DNA of 64,000 bases from Asticcacaulis aquaticus (GCF_028550415.1 NZ_JAQQKX010000005.1:124001-188000), one strand, 5' to 3'. Shown: positions 9,800 to 17,559, counted from the first letter of the stretch. The notes: generated by a model not told the origin, from the sequence alone. Translations and numbers: made by a program.

Positions 9800-9926
9800 G
9801 CATCAGGGAAAAGGCGAAAGCGCGGTTGCCTATTGCTCTACCATCTGAGCTACGTGGTCAAACCAAGACCGGACTCGAACCGGCGACACATAGATTAGAA
9901 GTAATCGCTTTCTACGCCACTGAGGC
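9800..9926 (-). ncRNA. YrlA-like Y RNA 2 (permuted tRNA-like)
   Basis: It has the same architecture as Y RNA 1. The outer helix is GCCTCAG (9926-9920) with CTGATGC (9806-9800), one mismatch. The 5' strand carries GTGGCGTAG and GATTACTTC, the first shared and the second nearly shared with Y RNA 1. A small GATTA-CTTC-TAATC hairpin is followed by an anticodon-like CTAT/ATAG helix. Then come a T-arm at 9884-9868 (loop TTCGAGT), an acceptor-like stem at 9867-9853 closed by a 3-base loop, UA, and a D-arm at 9850-9835. The primary sequence of the arms differs from Y RNA 1 while the fold is kept, which supports selection for structure. It lies on the rsr strand and precedes Y RNA 1. Confidence 0.78.
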
Positions 9927-9966
9927 ATCGTCACCGAAGCGACGACGAAAAGCCGTTACCGCCGGA

Positions 9967-9983
9967 TGTTGCGATGTGCAACA
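9967..9983 (-). promoter_or_regulatory. Inverted repeat upstream of Y RNA 2
   Basis: TGTTGC-GATGT-GCAACA lies about 40 bases before the 5' end of Y RNA 2 and is preceded, on the minus strand, by TTTTTT. It matches the site before Y RNA 1 in both arms and spacer length. A weaker copy is at about 10014-10036. Confidence 0.5.
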
Positions 9984-10071
9984 AAAAATCCTGCATCCCT
10001 GCCACGGGGCGACGGGTTGTGTTTCATTTGCAACAATGTAAGTCGTGGTCTGAGAGCGACAACGTCACCCC

Positions 10072-11118
10072 TCATTTTGCCGTCGCCGCCAGCTTGGCGA
10101 ACATATCGGCAAAGGTCATACGGGTGTCGATATTGAGATAGACGCGCATCGGGCGTCCAGTCGGATTGACCTCGTAGCGGGCATTGTCCGTGACGCGCGG
10201 AGTCGGACGGATCGTATAGGCGCTCGACGAGCTATCCGGATCGAACGACGATTGCAGCGCCGTCAGGGTGACCAGCGGACTGTCGCCCAGAATATAGGTC
10301 TCGCCCAGATTGGCCTTGATGGCGGCCATGACGCGCTCAAGCTGCGCGATCAGATAGGTGCCGAGTTTGCCTGCCGGGGCCAGCCCGGCGAACAGCTCCG
10401 CATAGCTGATGTTCAGTTGGCGATAGACATTGCGGGGCACCTGCCAGATTTCGATGTCCGAGTCGTTGAACACCGTCTGGACCGCGGCGAGGTTGATGGT
10501 CGTATTGTACTCGGAATCACGCCGCGGCGGGATGCCCGCGGGCATCAGATCGGCGTGTTCGTAACCGCCGATCCAGACCAGTTTCATTTTCTTGCCGATC
10601 CCGGGCTCCAGCTTCAGGGCCTCGGCCAGTTCGGTCAGGCCCGCTCCGGCGGCATAGAACAGCGGCAGTTTGGTATCGGTGCGCATCGCCTCGGCGATGA
10701 TCAGCCTGGCGGCCTCGGTCGGTTGCGGTTTGGCGTCCTTGGCCGGTGCGGCATTGTAACCAGCCACGGTTTTGGGGCGTTGGGCCAGCTTCATCATGTC
10801 ATAAACCTCGTTGACCCTGGCGACCGCGTTGTCGGCCTGGGTCCTGGACTTATCGAGAAAGTCCTTCACGTGGATATGCGAGCCGATGACGAGGGGAATT
10901 TCCACCGAGGGCGAGGCCAGATGATGCGCCAGTTGAAACAGGCCGTCCGGATCGCCGGAAAAATCGTTATCGAGGATCACGCGCTGACGCGGCGTGGCCG
11001 TCAGTGCCGCCGCTTCACCGACAAGGCTCAGGCTGCAAAGGGCGGCCACCCCGCTCACCGCCTGACGACGGGAGACGCTGATATGAGGGGATGTCGGCGC
11101 GGTTTTGGGACGTATCAT
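10072..11118 (-). CDS. Secreted inosine/uridine-preferring nucleoside hydrolase family protein
   Basis: A 348-aa protein from ATG 11118, which has a GGGAAGGG site; an upstream ATG at 11145 is weaker. Residues about 15-40 contain SRRQAVSGVAALCSLSL, which resembles a Tat-type twin-arginine signal, so export is likely. The mature part begins with RVILDNDFSGDPDG, the metal-binding Asp cluster of nucleoside hydrolases (usually DxDxxxDD), and contains a family-like WIGGYEH segment. These enzymes cleave the N-glycosidic bond of nucleosides. The second Asp of the usual DD pair is not obvious, so substrate and activity are uncertain. It is probably monocistronic. Confidence 0.75.
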   Translation of the reverse strand: MIRPKTAPTSPHISVSRRQAVSGVAALCSLSLVGEAAALTATPRQRVILDNDFSGDPDGLFQLAHHLASPSVEIPLVIGSHIHVKDFLDKSRTQADNAVARVNEVYDMMKLAQRPKTVAGYNAAPAKDAKPQPTEAARLIIAEAMRTDTKLPLFYAAGAGLTELAEALKLEPGIGKKMKLVWIGGYEHADLMPAGIPPRRDSEYNTTINLAAVQTVFNDSDIEIWQVPRNVYRQLNISYAELFAGLAPAGKLGTYLIAQLERVMAAIKANLGETYILGDSPLVTLTALQSSFDPDSSSSAYTIRPTPRVTDNARYEVNPTGRPMRVYLNIDTRMTFADMFAKLAATAK

Positions 11119-11372
11119 GAAGCCCTTCCCTGTTGAAGCATTCATCGCTTCGATAGGGGGCTATTATGTCGGACAAGTACGGAGTGTCAAATATTATCGA
11201 TAATTGTTGAATTGGGAGATTTTCGAAAAATTTCCCCAATCGATAGACGCAATCGCGTTGCCCTAATGGCGCATTTCCTCTGTGCGGCCTTTCCGGATTT
11301 ACGCATCCATGGGGGGCGCCAGATAAGCCGACGCCCGCCGGCAGGGTGTGCACGGCGGGCGCGGATGACAGC

Positions 11373-11426
11373 GAAATGGTGGAGCTAAGCGGATTCGAAC
11401 CGCTGGCCTCCTCATTGCGAACGAGG
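11373..11426. repeat. attL: 54-bp copy of the tRNA-Ala 3' part
   Basis: Perfect 54-bp direct repeat of 54925-54978. It covers the anticodon loop, the 3' anticodon strand, the T-arm, the acceptor 3' strand and CCA of tRNA-Ala(CGC), plus 4 bases beyond. Here the tRNA is cut after the anticodon region, so this is the displaced bacterial half. The integrase gene begins 118 bases to the right. Confidence 0.92.
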
Positions 11427-11543
11427 GTATGGCGACATGATTTTACAGATTTTATTGAGAAAAATGGCGTTTGAGTTGTCAGGAGTTGGCTTGAATTGTC
11501 AGAACTTATCAAGAACTGCGCGCAAGTTGCGCGCGCATGGTCG

Positions 11544-12620
11544 TCAGGCCGATCGCTTCTTGCGACTGGCGCGGATGACGTCCTTGAAGGCCTCAGGTTG
11601 GTATTTGGCATATTTGGCCGTCGTCGACGGGTTGGAGTGGCCCAGTGCGCCGCCCAGGATGTAGAGCGGGGCTCCGCCCATCGCGGCCCAGGTCGCGAAC
11701 GTGTGACGGAATGTGTGCGGCGAAGCGTCCGTGATACCTACGGCTTTCATGGCCGTGGTGACAGATTTGCGGATGACCTTCACCGGTTGGCCTTCGAAGA
11801 CTATGACCTCGTTAGGATACTGGTTCGATTTGCGCGCAAGCTCGTCGTGGGCCTTCTTCGCTCGTAGGAGAGCGGCTTCGAGCTTGTGATCGAAGGAAAT
11901 GACGGCGGCGCGTTTATTGGTCTGGGCTCGACCCGGGACGGGGAACCACAGAATGCGGCGGCTGAAATCCACGCGGTCCCATGTCAGGGTCAGGATGGCG
12001 CCGGGGCGCGCGCCGGTGTTCAGCGCGATCCGCGCGAACAACAGGACGTGTTTATAGTCCTTATTGTCTTTTCGTTTCTGGCGTAGTTGCCGGTACAGCT
12101 TAGCCACCTCGTGGCGGGTCAGGAAGCGCTCACGGGCGGCGGGCTTCGGTAGCAGGGTGACCTTGAACGGCTGCTCGATCAGCTTCCATTCGAAGGCCTT
12201 GCGCAGGGCCGCGGATAGGGTGGCCAGATCACGGTTGATCGTGTCGTTGGACAGGGGTTCGGTGCGGTTTTTGTCGCGCGGAATCCGCCGATGCGCAATA
12301 AATTCAGCCTGTTTTTGCGGGTCGATTTCGTGGGCGGGCGTGATGCTAAAAAAGGCCTTCAGGATCTCGACGCTGTCTTTTGTGCTGTCGGCCCGGTGCA
12401 AATCCTTGCCATGCGTGTCGTAATACCAGTCGAGCACGTCGATAGCGGTCAGGATCGCCGGCGCATCAGGATTATATTCGAGGCTGAAGGCGGCGAGGAC
12501 TTTTTCAGCTTCGCGGCGATCTGTCTGGCGAGTCGAGGCGCGTCTTGAGCGACGGCCTTCGGTCCAGGTGATATACCAGTATTTGCTGGTTGAGATTTTG
12601 GCGAGGACGTAGTCCGGCAT
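11544..12620 (-). CDS. int: Tyrosine-recombinase integrase
   Basis: A 358-aa phage integrase that catalyses site-specific recombination between attP and the tRNA-Ala attB. A SAM-like core-binding domain covers about residues 60-160. The catalytic domain shows NTGARPGAILTLTW (first Arg), SPHTFRHTFATWAAMGG (His-x-x-Arg-His) and LGHSNPSTTAKYAKY with the final nucleophilic Tyr. The N-terminal arm-binding part (YWYITWTEGRRSRRAST) is short. It is the last gene of the leftward early operon and lies beside attL, far from the intact tRNA. The start at 12620 overlaps the upstream AlpA-like gene by 172 bases. Confidence 0.93.
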   Translation of the reverse strand: MPDYVLAKISTSKYWYITWTEGRRSRRASTRQTDRREAEKVLAAFSLEYNPDAPAILTAIDVLDWYYDTHGKDLHRADSTKDSVEILKAFFSITPAHEIDPQKQAEFIAHRRIPRDKNRTEPLSNDTINRDLATLSAALRKAFEWKLIEQPFKVTLLPKPAARERFLTRHEVAKLYRQLRQKRKDNKDYKHVLLFARIALNTGARPGAILTLTWDRVDFSRRILWFPVPGRAQTNKRAAVISFDHKLEAALLRAKKAHDELARKSNQYPNEVIVFEGQPVKVIRKSVTTAMKAVGITDASPHTFRHTFATWAAMGGAPLYILGGALGHSNPSTTAKYAKYQPEAFKDVIRASRKKRSA

Positions 12621-12775
12621 TTACTGATGAACGCTTCGATGTCGTTGACGGAATAGAGGACGCGGCGACCCACGGGGCAGAACGTGATCTGCCCTGCCTT
12701 ACGCTTGCGCGCAAGGGTCTCCTTCGAGATTTGCAATCTCGCCGCTGCCTCCGATTCCGTCAACAAAGTCGTCAT
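12449..12775 (-). CDS. AlpA/excisionase-type helix-turn-helix protein
   Basis: A 108-aa protein with an N-terminal winged HTH of the excisionase/MerR-like type, about residues 3-50: LTESEAAARLQISKETLARKRKAGQI...RRVLYSVNDIEAFI. Proteins of this kind next to integrases act as excisionases or activators of int. The HTH ends before the int start codon; the remaining 55 or so residues lie in the region that overlaps int in another frame, so the tail is probably unconstrained. Its start overlaps the stop of the upstream methyltransferase (TGATG). Confidence 0.75.
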   Translation of the reverse strand: MTTLLTESEAAARLQISKETLARKRKAGQITFCPVGRRVLYSVNDIEAFISKCRTTSSPKSQPANTGISPGPKAVAQDAPRLARQIAAKLKKSSPPSASNIILMRRRS

Positions 12776-13527
12776 CAGATCCGCACGTCTTCCGGCCGGA
12801 AATGGCGCGCGCGGCTGCCCTTGGGGATGCCGATGATCTGCGGGTAGCCTTTAAAGCCGCGCTGATAGTGGAAATAGGCATATTCCTGCGGCTTCGAGCA
12901 CTTAGGGTTATAGAGACCCAGCTGCATCGGCGCGCGCTCGGTCACGATCAGGACGTGGCGCAGGTTGCCCAGCTCGTTATCGTGGTGCAGGTGGTAACGG
13001 TCGATGGTCGAAAGGAAGCTCAGGCGGCAAAGCGCGATGACGTGCTCGCAGGAATGTTGCGCCTGACGGATCATCCGCGCCGCCATGCCTTTGAGCGGTT
13101 TGTCGAACGGCGGGTTCATGAACGCGATATTGCGTCGGCCCTTCCCGGCGGCGAAAAAGAGTGCGTCGGCCACAGGGTAGCCCTTACCCCAGTCGTGAAC
13201 GTCCGAGGCAAAAACGCGCGGGAAGATCTCGCGCAGGGGCTCGACCATGTGGCCGAGACCTGCGCAGGGGTCGTAGATATCGAGATCCTGCGGAACGTCG
13301 GGCCAGGTGTCGGGGAAGATCAGAGGCCCGAGGATTTCCCACACCGCGCGGACGGTCCACGGGTGTGTCGGGAAAAGCTGCAGCTCGTTGGCCTTGTCCA
13401 TGTCGATCAGCAGATCGGTCTGGTGGCCATCTATCGGGGCGGGCCGGTGCTGTTCGGAGACGGCGCGACCTGCGGTCGAACGTGCCATAGGTGTGCCATT
13501 AGCTGTAAGCATCACTGTATTACTCAT
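12775..13527 (-). CDS. DNA N6-adenine methyltransferase-like protein
   Basis: A 250-aa protein with the SAM-binding motif I-like DPCAGLGHMVEPL (about residues 87-99) and the catalytic NPPF typical of amino-methyltransferases (about 140), in the order expected for phage Dam-like enzymes. It probably methylates adenine in phage DNA, which would protect against restriction. The start overlaps the preceding zinc-ribbon gene by 8 bases. An internal Met at residue 14 is an alternative start. The target sequence cannot be deduced. Confidence 0.75.
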   Translation of the reverse strand: MSNTVMLTANGTPMARSTAGRAVSEQHRPAPIDGHQTDLLIDMDKANELQLFPTHPWTVRAVWEILGPLIFPDTWPDVPQDLDIYDPCAGLGHMVEPLREIFPRVFASDVHDWGKGYPVADALFFAAGKGRRNIAFMNPPFDKPLKGMAARMIRQAQHSCEHVIALCRLSFLSTIDRYHLHHDNELGNLRHVLIVTERAPMQLGLYNPKCSKPQEYAYFHYQRGFKGYPQIIGIPKGSRARHFRPEDVRI

Positions 13528-13678
13528 AGTTGGGGAGAAGGGACTGCCCGCAGGCGTGGCAGCACGGCGCGGGTGGCGGTGCCGGGGTGCAGTCTGGGCA
13601 GGGGTAGGGATCGGGCATCGAGAGCGGCAGGAGCAGCTCGACGATGACGCGGGTGCCGTTGCAGCGGGCGCAGGTCAC
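13520..13678 (-). CDS. Small zinc-ribbon protein (52 aa)
   Basis: A short gene starting with GTG 13678 behind a perfect GGAGG (spacing 5). The start is interlocked with the stop of the upstream gene (ATGTGA) and the gene overlaps the next by 8 bases. The sequence holds three Cys pairs, CARC, CPDC and CHAC, linked by a Pro-rich segment, as expected for one or two small zinc-binding knuckles. Translational coupling on both sides supports expression. It may bind nucleic acid or the neighbouring methyltransferase; nothing shows which. Confidence 0.65.
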   Translation of the reverse strand: MTCARCNGTRVIVELLLPLSMPDPYPCPDCTPAPPPAPCCHACGQSLLPNYE

Positions 13679-14085
13679 ATCCACCTCCATTTGATGGGGT
13701 GTCCTGCCTCTTGCGAGAAAAAGACGGCGCGATCGGGGTGCACAGCGGCGTCGATGCCAACCCAGATTTCGCCCTCAGGCACCTGGTCGGCTTTGACCGT
13801 CGTCGTCGACGTGGCGATCTTGTATTCCAGCCATGTAGGGCGGCAGGGCCCCAGCTTTTCGACTGGGGTCAGTTCGGCCAAGGTGCCAAAGCGGTTGCAC
13901 TTCATGCAGACGAAGCCGGGTCGGGAGTCGTTCGGCACAAACATATGACCGTTTGCATCGGGTTCCGGCGGCGGCAGCACCACCAGTTGGGCGGATCCTC
14001 GGTATCGAAGCGAGCGAAGATCGTCGATCAGTTCGTCGTCTGAAATGCCGTGAATAGTTAGGTTTTTGATTTTGGACGGGATCAT
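13675..14085 (-). CDS. Phage hypothetical protein (136 aa)
   Basis: The start at ATG 14085 overlaps the stop of the upstream gene (ATGA); a longer frame to 14121 lies inside that gene. N-terminal MIPSKIKNLTIHGISDDELIDDL looks like a short helical domain. A CMKC pair (about residue 60) may bind metal with other residues. No family is recognised. It belongs to the leftward early operon between two methyltransferase-type genes. Confidence 0.6.
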   Translation of the reverse strand: MIPSKIKNLTIHGISDDELIDDLRSLRYRGSAQLVVLPPPEPDANGHMFVPNDSRPGFVCMKCNRFGTLAELTPVEKLGPCRPTWLEYKIATSTTTVKADQVPEGEIWVGIDAAVHPDRAVFFSQEAGHPIKWRWM

Positions 14086-14771
14086 GCGGGGGCTGCCTGT
14101 TCCAAGGCGTAGCCGCCCCACTGATCGGCCATTGCATCCGCTATGCCGGGGAAAAACCGGCTGCGCTCATGACCTCTGTTTGGTCCGGGCCTCATCCGAT
14201 GGACGCGATTCCACGCGCGCCACTCGTCACTGCCCCGCTCCGGCTCCGGCAATCGGTTGGTCTCGATCAGATCGGGTAAACCGCGCGTATAGAGGCCGGT
14301 TGCCTTATACTCAGGGTGACCGAACCAGAAGGGCTGCACCATCTGGGGCTTCGGCAGATCGATAGGCATCCGACGGCGCGCGATGTCGTGCATTTCGGGA
14401 TTCTCTATAGCGACGCGCGGAATAGGGGCCGTCCAGAACGCTGTGAAAAGATCGACGCCGATTTCGAATTCGTTGATCATGCTTTCCCACGTGCGCCCGC
14501 GCGGCAGGGCCTTGGGCGGCGTCATGTCACCGGGGCCGGACAGCCAGCGACGGCCCGATCGGCAAAGCCTCGTACAGGGTGGATGCGCGACGACGAGCAG
14601 ATCCCAGCAACCCCATGTCAGCAGAGGGCGAACGTCGCCAGTGATGTGATGGTTGGAGCCATCTTCGGACGGTAAAAGGTCGCAAGAGGTCGCCTCGTGT
14701 CCGCGCGCCGTAAAGGCGCGTCGAACAATGCCTGAGAATTCACAGGCGATGAGAACTCGGAGGGGTGTCAT
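14082..14771 (-). CDS. C5-cytosine-methyltransferase-like phage protein
   Basis: A 229-aa protein of the phage family usually annotated as DNA cytosine methyltransferase. VLIACEFSGIVRRAF resembles SAM motif I. WDLLVVAHPPCTRLCRSG holds the PC dipeptide of motif IV, whose Cys is the nucleophile in C5 enzymes. VAIENPE resembles the ENV motif. It is shorter than classical enzymes (over 300 aa) and the later motifs are weak, so activity is uncertain. Both ends overlap neighbours by 4 bases (ATGA). Confidence 0.65.
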   Translation of the reverse strand: MTPLRVLIACEFSGIVRRAFTARGHEATSCDLLPSEDGSNHHITGDVRPLLTWGCWDLLVVAHPPCTRLCRSGRRWLSGPGDMTPPKALPRGRTWESMINEFEIGVDLFTAFWTAPIPRVAIENPEMHDIARRRMPIDLPKPQMVQPFWFGHPEYKATGLYTRGLPDLIETNRLPEPERGSDEWRAWNRVHRMRPGPNRGHERSRFFPGIADAMADQWGGYALEQAAPA

Positions 14772-15604
14772 GCTGTCACCGCCTTCAGGGCTTCCGCGCA
14801 GGTCGGGTTAAGCCAGACAACCTCAGTGCGGGTTGCGCTGCCTCTACCAGACGCCGCGGCGGTCTGCTTCTCATGCGAAATCCAGTCCGACAGCAGGTCC
14901 GCGTACAGATCCGAGCGATAGCCGCTCAAAACGACCATGCCCTTGACCACTTTCAGCCGACCAAGCAGGGCGACGTGGTCGGCTTCGGTCATTTCGTGAC
15001 GATAGCAAGCCGACTCGCCAAGCTTGCGCGTCGAATGTAGGTAGGGCGGATCGACGAAAAACAGTGTGTCGGGCCTGTCGTGGTCGCTGATAATGCGCTC
15101 TGCTGGGCGGTTCTCGATCAAAACTCCGGCAAGACGTTGACCCACGGTGGCGAGGGTTTCAGGGTAGCGCGCCCATACGGCCTGTGCCGTGCCATAGGGG
15201 CGGGCGGTGTCGATCCTGAAGCCAACAGGCTGGCCGCTCGTGGCGGCGCTTCCGAAGCCCATGTGCGATCGAATGCACAGGCGTCGGGCGCGCTCAATGT
15301 CGTTAGCCGCAGGCTCGTAGGCCACTTTGAATTCTTCGCGGGCATAGGGCGTCAGGGTCAGTACGTGTTCGAGCTCGGCGCGCTGCGCCGGGTCGCGAAG
15401 TACGCGAAAGAAGCTGACCACTTCGCCGTCGAGGTCGTTATAGACTTCGGCATAGGCCGGTTGCTTCCTGAGCAGCACTCCGGCTGCGCCGCCGAAGGGC
15501 TCGACATAGGTTCTGTGCGCGGGGAAAAATGACATGATCCACGGGGCGAGCCTGAATTTTGCGCCGTGGTAGCGAAGCGCGGTGTGGGTTATGGCCGATG
15601 TCAT
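14768..15604 (-). CDS. D12-class N6-adenine DNA methyltransferase (Dam-like)
   Basis: A 278-aa protein from ATG 15604, set by the ATGA overlap with the preceding gene; the longer frame to 15844 runs through that gene. Motifs of the D12/Dam family are LRYHGAKFRLAPWI with VEPFGGAAGVLL (SAM binding) and FFVDPPY (catalytic DPPY). Phage enzymes of this type methylate adenine and protect DNA from host restriction. It is one of four methyltransferase-like genes in the prophage; the other D12-type gene is at the right end. Confidence 0.85.
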   Translation of the reverse strand: MTSAITHTALRYHGAKFRLAPWIMSFFPAHRTYVEPFGGAAGVLLRKQPAYAEVYNDLDGEVVSFFRVLRDPAQRAELEHVLTLTPYAREEFKVAYEPAANDIERARRLCIRSHMGFGSAATSGQPVGFRIDTARPYGTAQAVWARYPETLATVGQRLAGVLIENRPAERIISDHDRPDTLFFVDPPYLHSTRKLGESACYRHEMTEADHVALLGRLKVVKGMVVLSGYRSDLYADLLSDWISHEKQTAAASGRGSATRTEVVWLNPTCAEALKAVTA

Positions 15605-15918
15605 GCAGCTTCCTTTTGTTTTTCGGTTTTTTGGAGGGCGGTCAGAGCAGCGTTCAGCTCGGAAAAGCTGAGGCCCTGACAGACGGTGATGAGGGGGACG
15701 GGCGCAGGCTGGCCGTCGACGCGGGCGAGGATGTCCGTGCGGTGAAGCTCTGATTTCAGGCTGATCGCGGTAACCGGCTTGCCCAGCCGCGCGCAGGCGC
15801 GGGTCAGGACGTCCGTGGCGCTGACCCCAAAGAGCCAGTGCCATAGCCGGTTGTCGTTGATCGGCAGATCCGCGCAGCCTTCGACCCAGTAGGTCAGGTT
15901 GATCAGGACGAGGGCCAT
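15601..15918 (-). CDS. Phage hypothetical protein (105 aa)
   Basis: It overlaps the upstream P-loop gene by one base and the downstream methylase by four, so it is firmly inside the early operon. The N-terminal half (INLTYWVEGCADLPINDNRLWHWLFG) is aromatic-rich; a Lys/Glu-rich helix ends the chain. No family is recognised. Confidence 0.55.
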   Translation of the reverse strand: MALVLINLTYWVEGCADLPINDNRLWHWLFGVSATDVLTRACARLGKPVTAISLKSELHRTDILARVDGQPAPVPLITVCQGLSFSELNAALTALQKTEKQKEAA

Positions 15919-16721
15919 CAGAACGGGATCTCGTCGTCTTTAGCCAGAAGCTCCCCGGCGCAGGTGAAGGTGGCCTTCAGGTGCCCGCCGTGGGCGGGGT
16001 CGATGAAAATTAGCTTTTCGCTTTCGAGCATCGTCAGGACGGGAGAGGATTGAACAAACGCGAAGACGCCCCGGCGTTCGCAGTCCAGGATGTGGTTTAG
16101 AATGCTGTCGGCGGCATCGCGCATTTCCAGCGGGATGCGCATGCGGATTTTTTGAGCCTCAGACCATTCGAGTTTCTCGGGCTCAAAGGTCTGTCCGACA
16201 GCAGTGATCTGGATAGGGGCTTTGGTGCGGATCTCGTGGACAATGAATTCCTGCACGGGCGCCATGACGTAGAAATGGTTGTCTGGGTACTGATCAGCGA
16301 GGCGCATGGCCTCGGTGACAGCGGAAGTCATGTCGGGGTGGTTGACGCGTGGTCCACCGTGCGCAGGATTCCAGACGAGATAGCCGGGGCAGACGGCTTC
16401 AGGTGCCGGGGTGGGCTTAGGTTTGGCGTCTGCGAACTTTTTCAAGACGTCATCAATGGATTCGGCCATGATGGTTCTGGCGGCAACACGCAAAACAGCG
16501 TTGTCGCTCGGCTTCGATTGAGTGAATGCCCAGTGCAGATCTACGCCGGTCATTTCGGTTTTGATGAGGATATCAGCGTTTAGGGTCTGGGCTGCCTTTG
16601 GCGTCCGAAGGATGTCACCGTTGAAGGCGCTGACCCCGATTTTTCTCAGGCGGCTGATAGCCTCTTCCTGAATAGTCGTTTTGCCGCTGGCGACGGGGCC
16701 ACGGATGGTGATTTCCAGCAT
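15918..16721 (-). CDS. P-loop NTPase-like phage protein
   Basis: A 267-aa protein that starts directly with a Walker A motif, ITIRGPVASGKTTI (about residues 4-17), followed by a nucleotide-kinase-like Rossmann segment with FNGDILRTP. A Pro/Ala/Lys linker (about 95-110) separates it from a C-terminal domain with no recognised family. A small kinase or an ATPase for the neighbouring primase-helicase are both possible. It lies between the FtsK-gamma/GapR fusion and the 105-aa gene. Confidence 0.55.
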   Translation of the reverse strand: MLEITIRGPVASGKTTIQEEAISRLRKIGVSAFNGDILRTPKAAQTLNADILIKTEMTGVDLHWAFTQSKPSDNAVLRVAARTIMAESIDDVLKKFADAKPKPTPAPEAVCPGYLVWNPAHGGPRVNHPDMTSAVTEAMRLADQYPDNHFYVMAPVQEFIVHEIRTKAPIQITAVGQTFEPEKLEWSEAQKIRMRIPLEMRDAADSILNHILDCERRGVFAFVQSSPVLTMLESEKLIFIDPAHGGHLKATFTCAGELLAKDDEIPF

Positions 16722-16747
16722 GTTGATCTCCTGTTGCTGTGGTGGGG

Positions 16748-17557
16748 TTAGAGTCCGCCGATGGCGGAGACGTAGAGGTCGAAGACGGCTTCTTCCTCCT
16801 CGCGTTTGGTCGGGTCTTTTCGGCGTTCGCGGACGACGCGCATTAGGATCTTCACGTCGAAACCTTCGCCCTTGGCCTCGTCGCGGACTTCCTTGATGTC
16901 GCTCTGGATCGCGGCCACATCCTCGAACAGGCGCTCGAAGCGCTCGACGAAGGTGCGCAGACGGCCCTGCGCGGCGGCGGTGATGACGTCGGGGTGGTCG
17001 CCGCTGGTGTCGGCGTTGAGGATCTGCTCCGTCGTCATGTGCTCAGTGGCGATGCGGCTGGCGTTCTTTGCCGCGCAGGGCTCGCATTTCCAGAGGGTGC
17101 CCAAGGTGCCAGAGGTCTGCGTCCACCAGCCGCGCGGAATCGTGTCCGTGGTGCCCATGGCCTCACAGTCGCAGCCGTCGCAGGTGTATTTTTTCGGTGG
17201 GCCGGTCGGGGCTGGGGGTTCGGGTTTCGGCGCGGGCGCGGGCGCGGGCTGGGGTTCCCCCTCACCCTGCCCCTGCGGGGCGTCCCTCTCCCCCACGGGA
17301 GAGGGCAAAGAGGTATTGAACGGCGGGGTATCGGCTTTCGGCTTATAACCAGGGCCGACCAGCACATCGCGTTTGCCGACGTGGTTGGATTTGCTGACTA
17401 CGCCTTCGCGCTCCATCGCATCCATCAGAGACGCGGCGGTGTTGTAACCGATCTGAAGCTTGCGCTGGATGAAGGAGGTCGAGGCCTTGCGTTCGACGAT
17501 GACGGCCTCGACGGCCCGCGCATAGAGATCTGCCGCCGCTTTCTGGGGCATGAACAT
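16748..17557 (-). CDS. FtsK-gamma / zinc-ribbon / GapR (DUF2312) fusion protein
   Basis: A 269-aa protein with three parts. Residues about 8-67 match the winged-helix gamma domain of FtsK (ERKASTSFIQRKLQIGYN, MEREGVVSKSNHVGKRDVL), which binds KOPS-type octamers on the chromosome. Residues about 125-165 contain CDGCDC and CEPC, a likely zinc ribbon. Residues about 195-269 match GapR/DUF2312 (IKEVRDEAKGEGFDVK, RKDPTKREEEEAVFDLY), the Caulobacter protein that binds overtwisted AT-rich DNA and helps replication forks. Start 17557 follows AAGGA. The linker holds a palindromic repeat (see 17261-17305). It lies just downstream of the primase-helicase, so a role in phage replication or in using host DNA topology is likely. 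Confidence 0.85.
   Translation of the reverse strand: MFMPQKAAADLYARAVEAVIVERKASTSFIQRKLQIGYNTAASLMDAMEREGVVSKSNHVGKRDVLVGPGYKPKADTPPFNTSLPSPVGERDAPQGQGEGEPQPAPAPAPKPEPPAPTGPPKKYTCDGCDCEAMGTTDTIPRGWWTQTSGTLGTLWKCEPCAAKNASRIATEHMTTEQILNADTSGDHPDVITAAAQGRLRTFVERFERLFEDVAAIQSDIKEVRDEAKGEGFDVKILMRVVRERRKDPTKREEEEAVFDLYVSAIGGL
17261..17305. repeat. REP-like palindrome inside a coding region
   Basis: Two hairpins in tandem: GCCCC-TGC-GGGGC (17269-17281) and CCCTCTCCC-N4-GGGAGAGGG (17284-17305). The second core recurs with the same CCCTCACCC-type left flank at 37455-37485. Here it is translated in frame as a Gly/Pro/Gln-rich linker of the GapR fusion protein. Confidence 0.7.
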
Positions 17558-17559
17558 GC

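Noticed and set aside
9187-9926. Ordinary or fragmentary tRNA genes
   Set aside because: The halves are in reverse order with capped acceptor stems and outer helices, which fits Y RNAs better than broken tRNAs.
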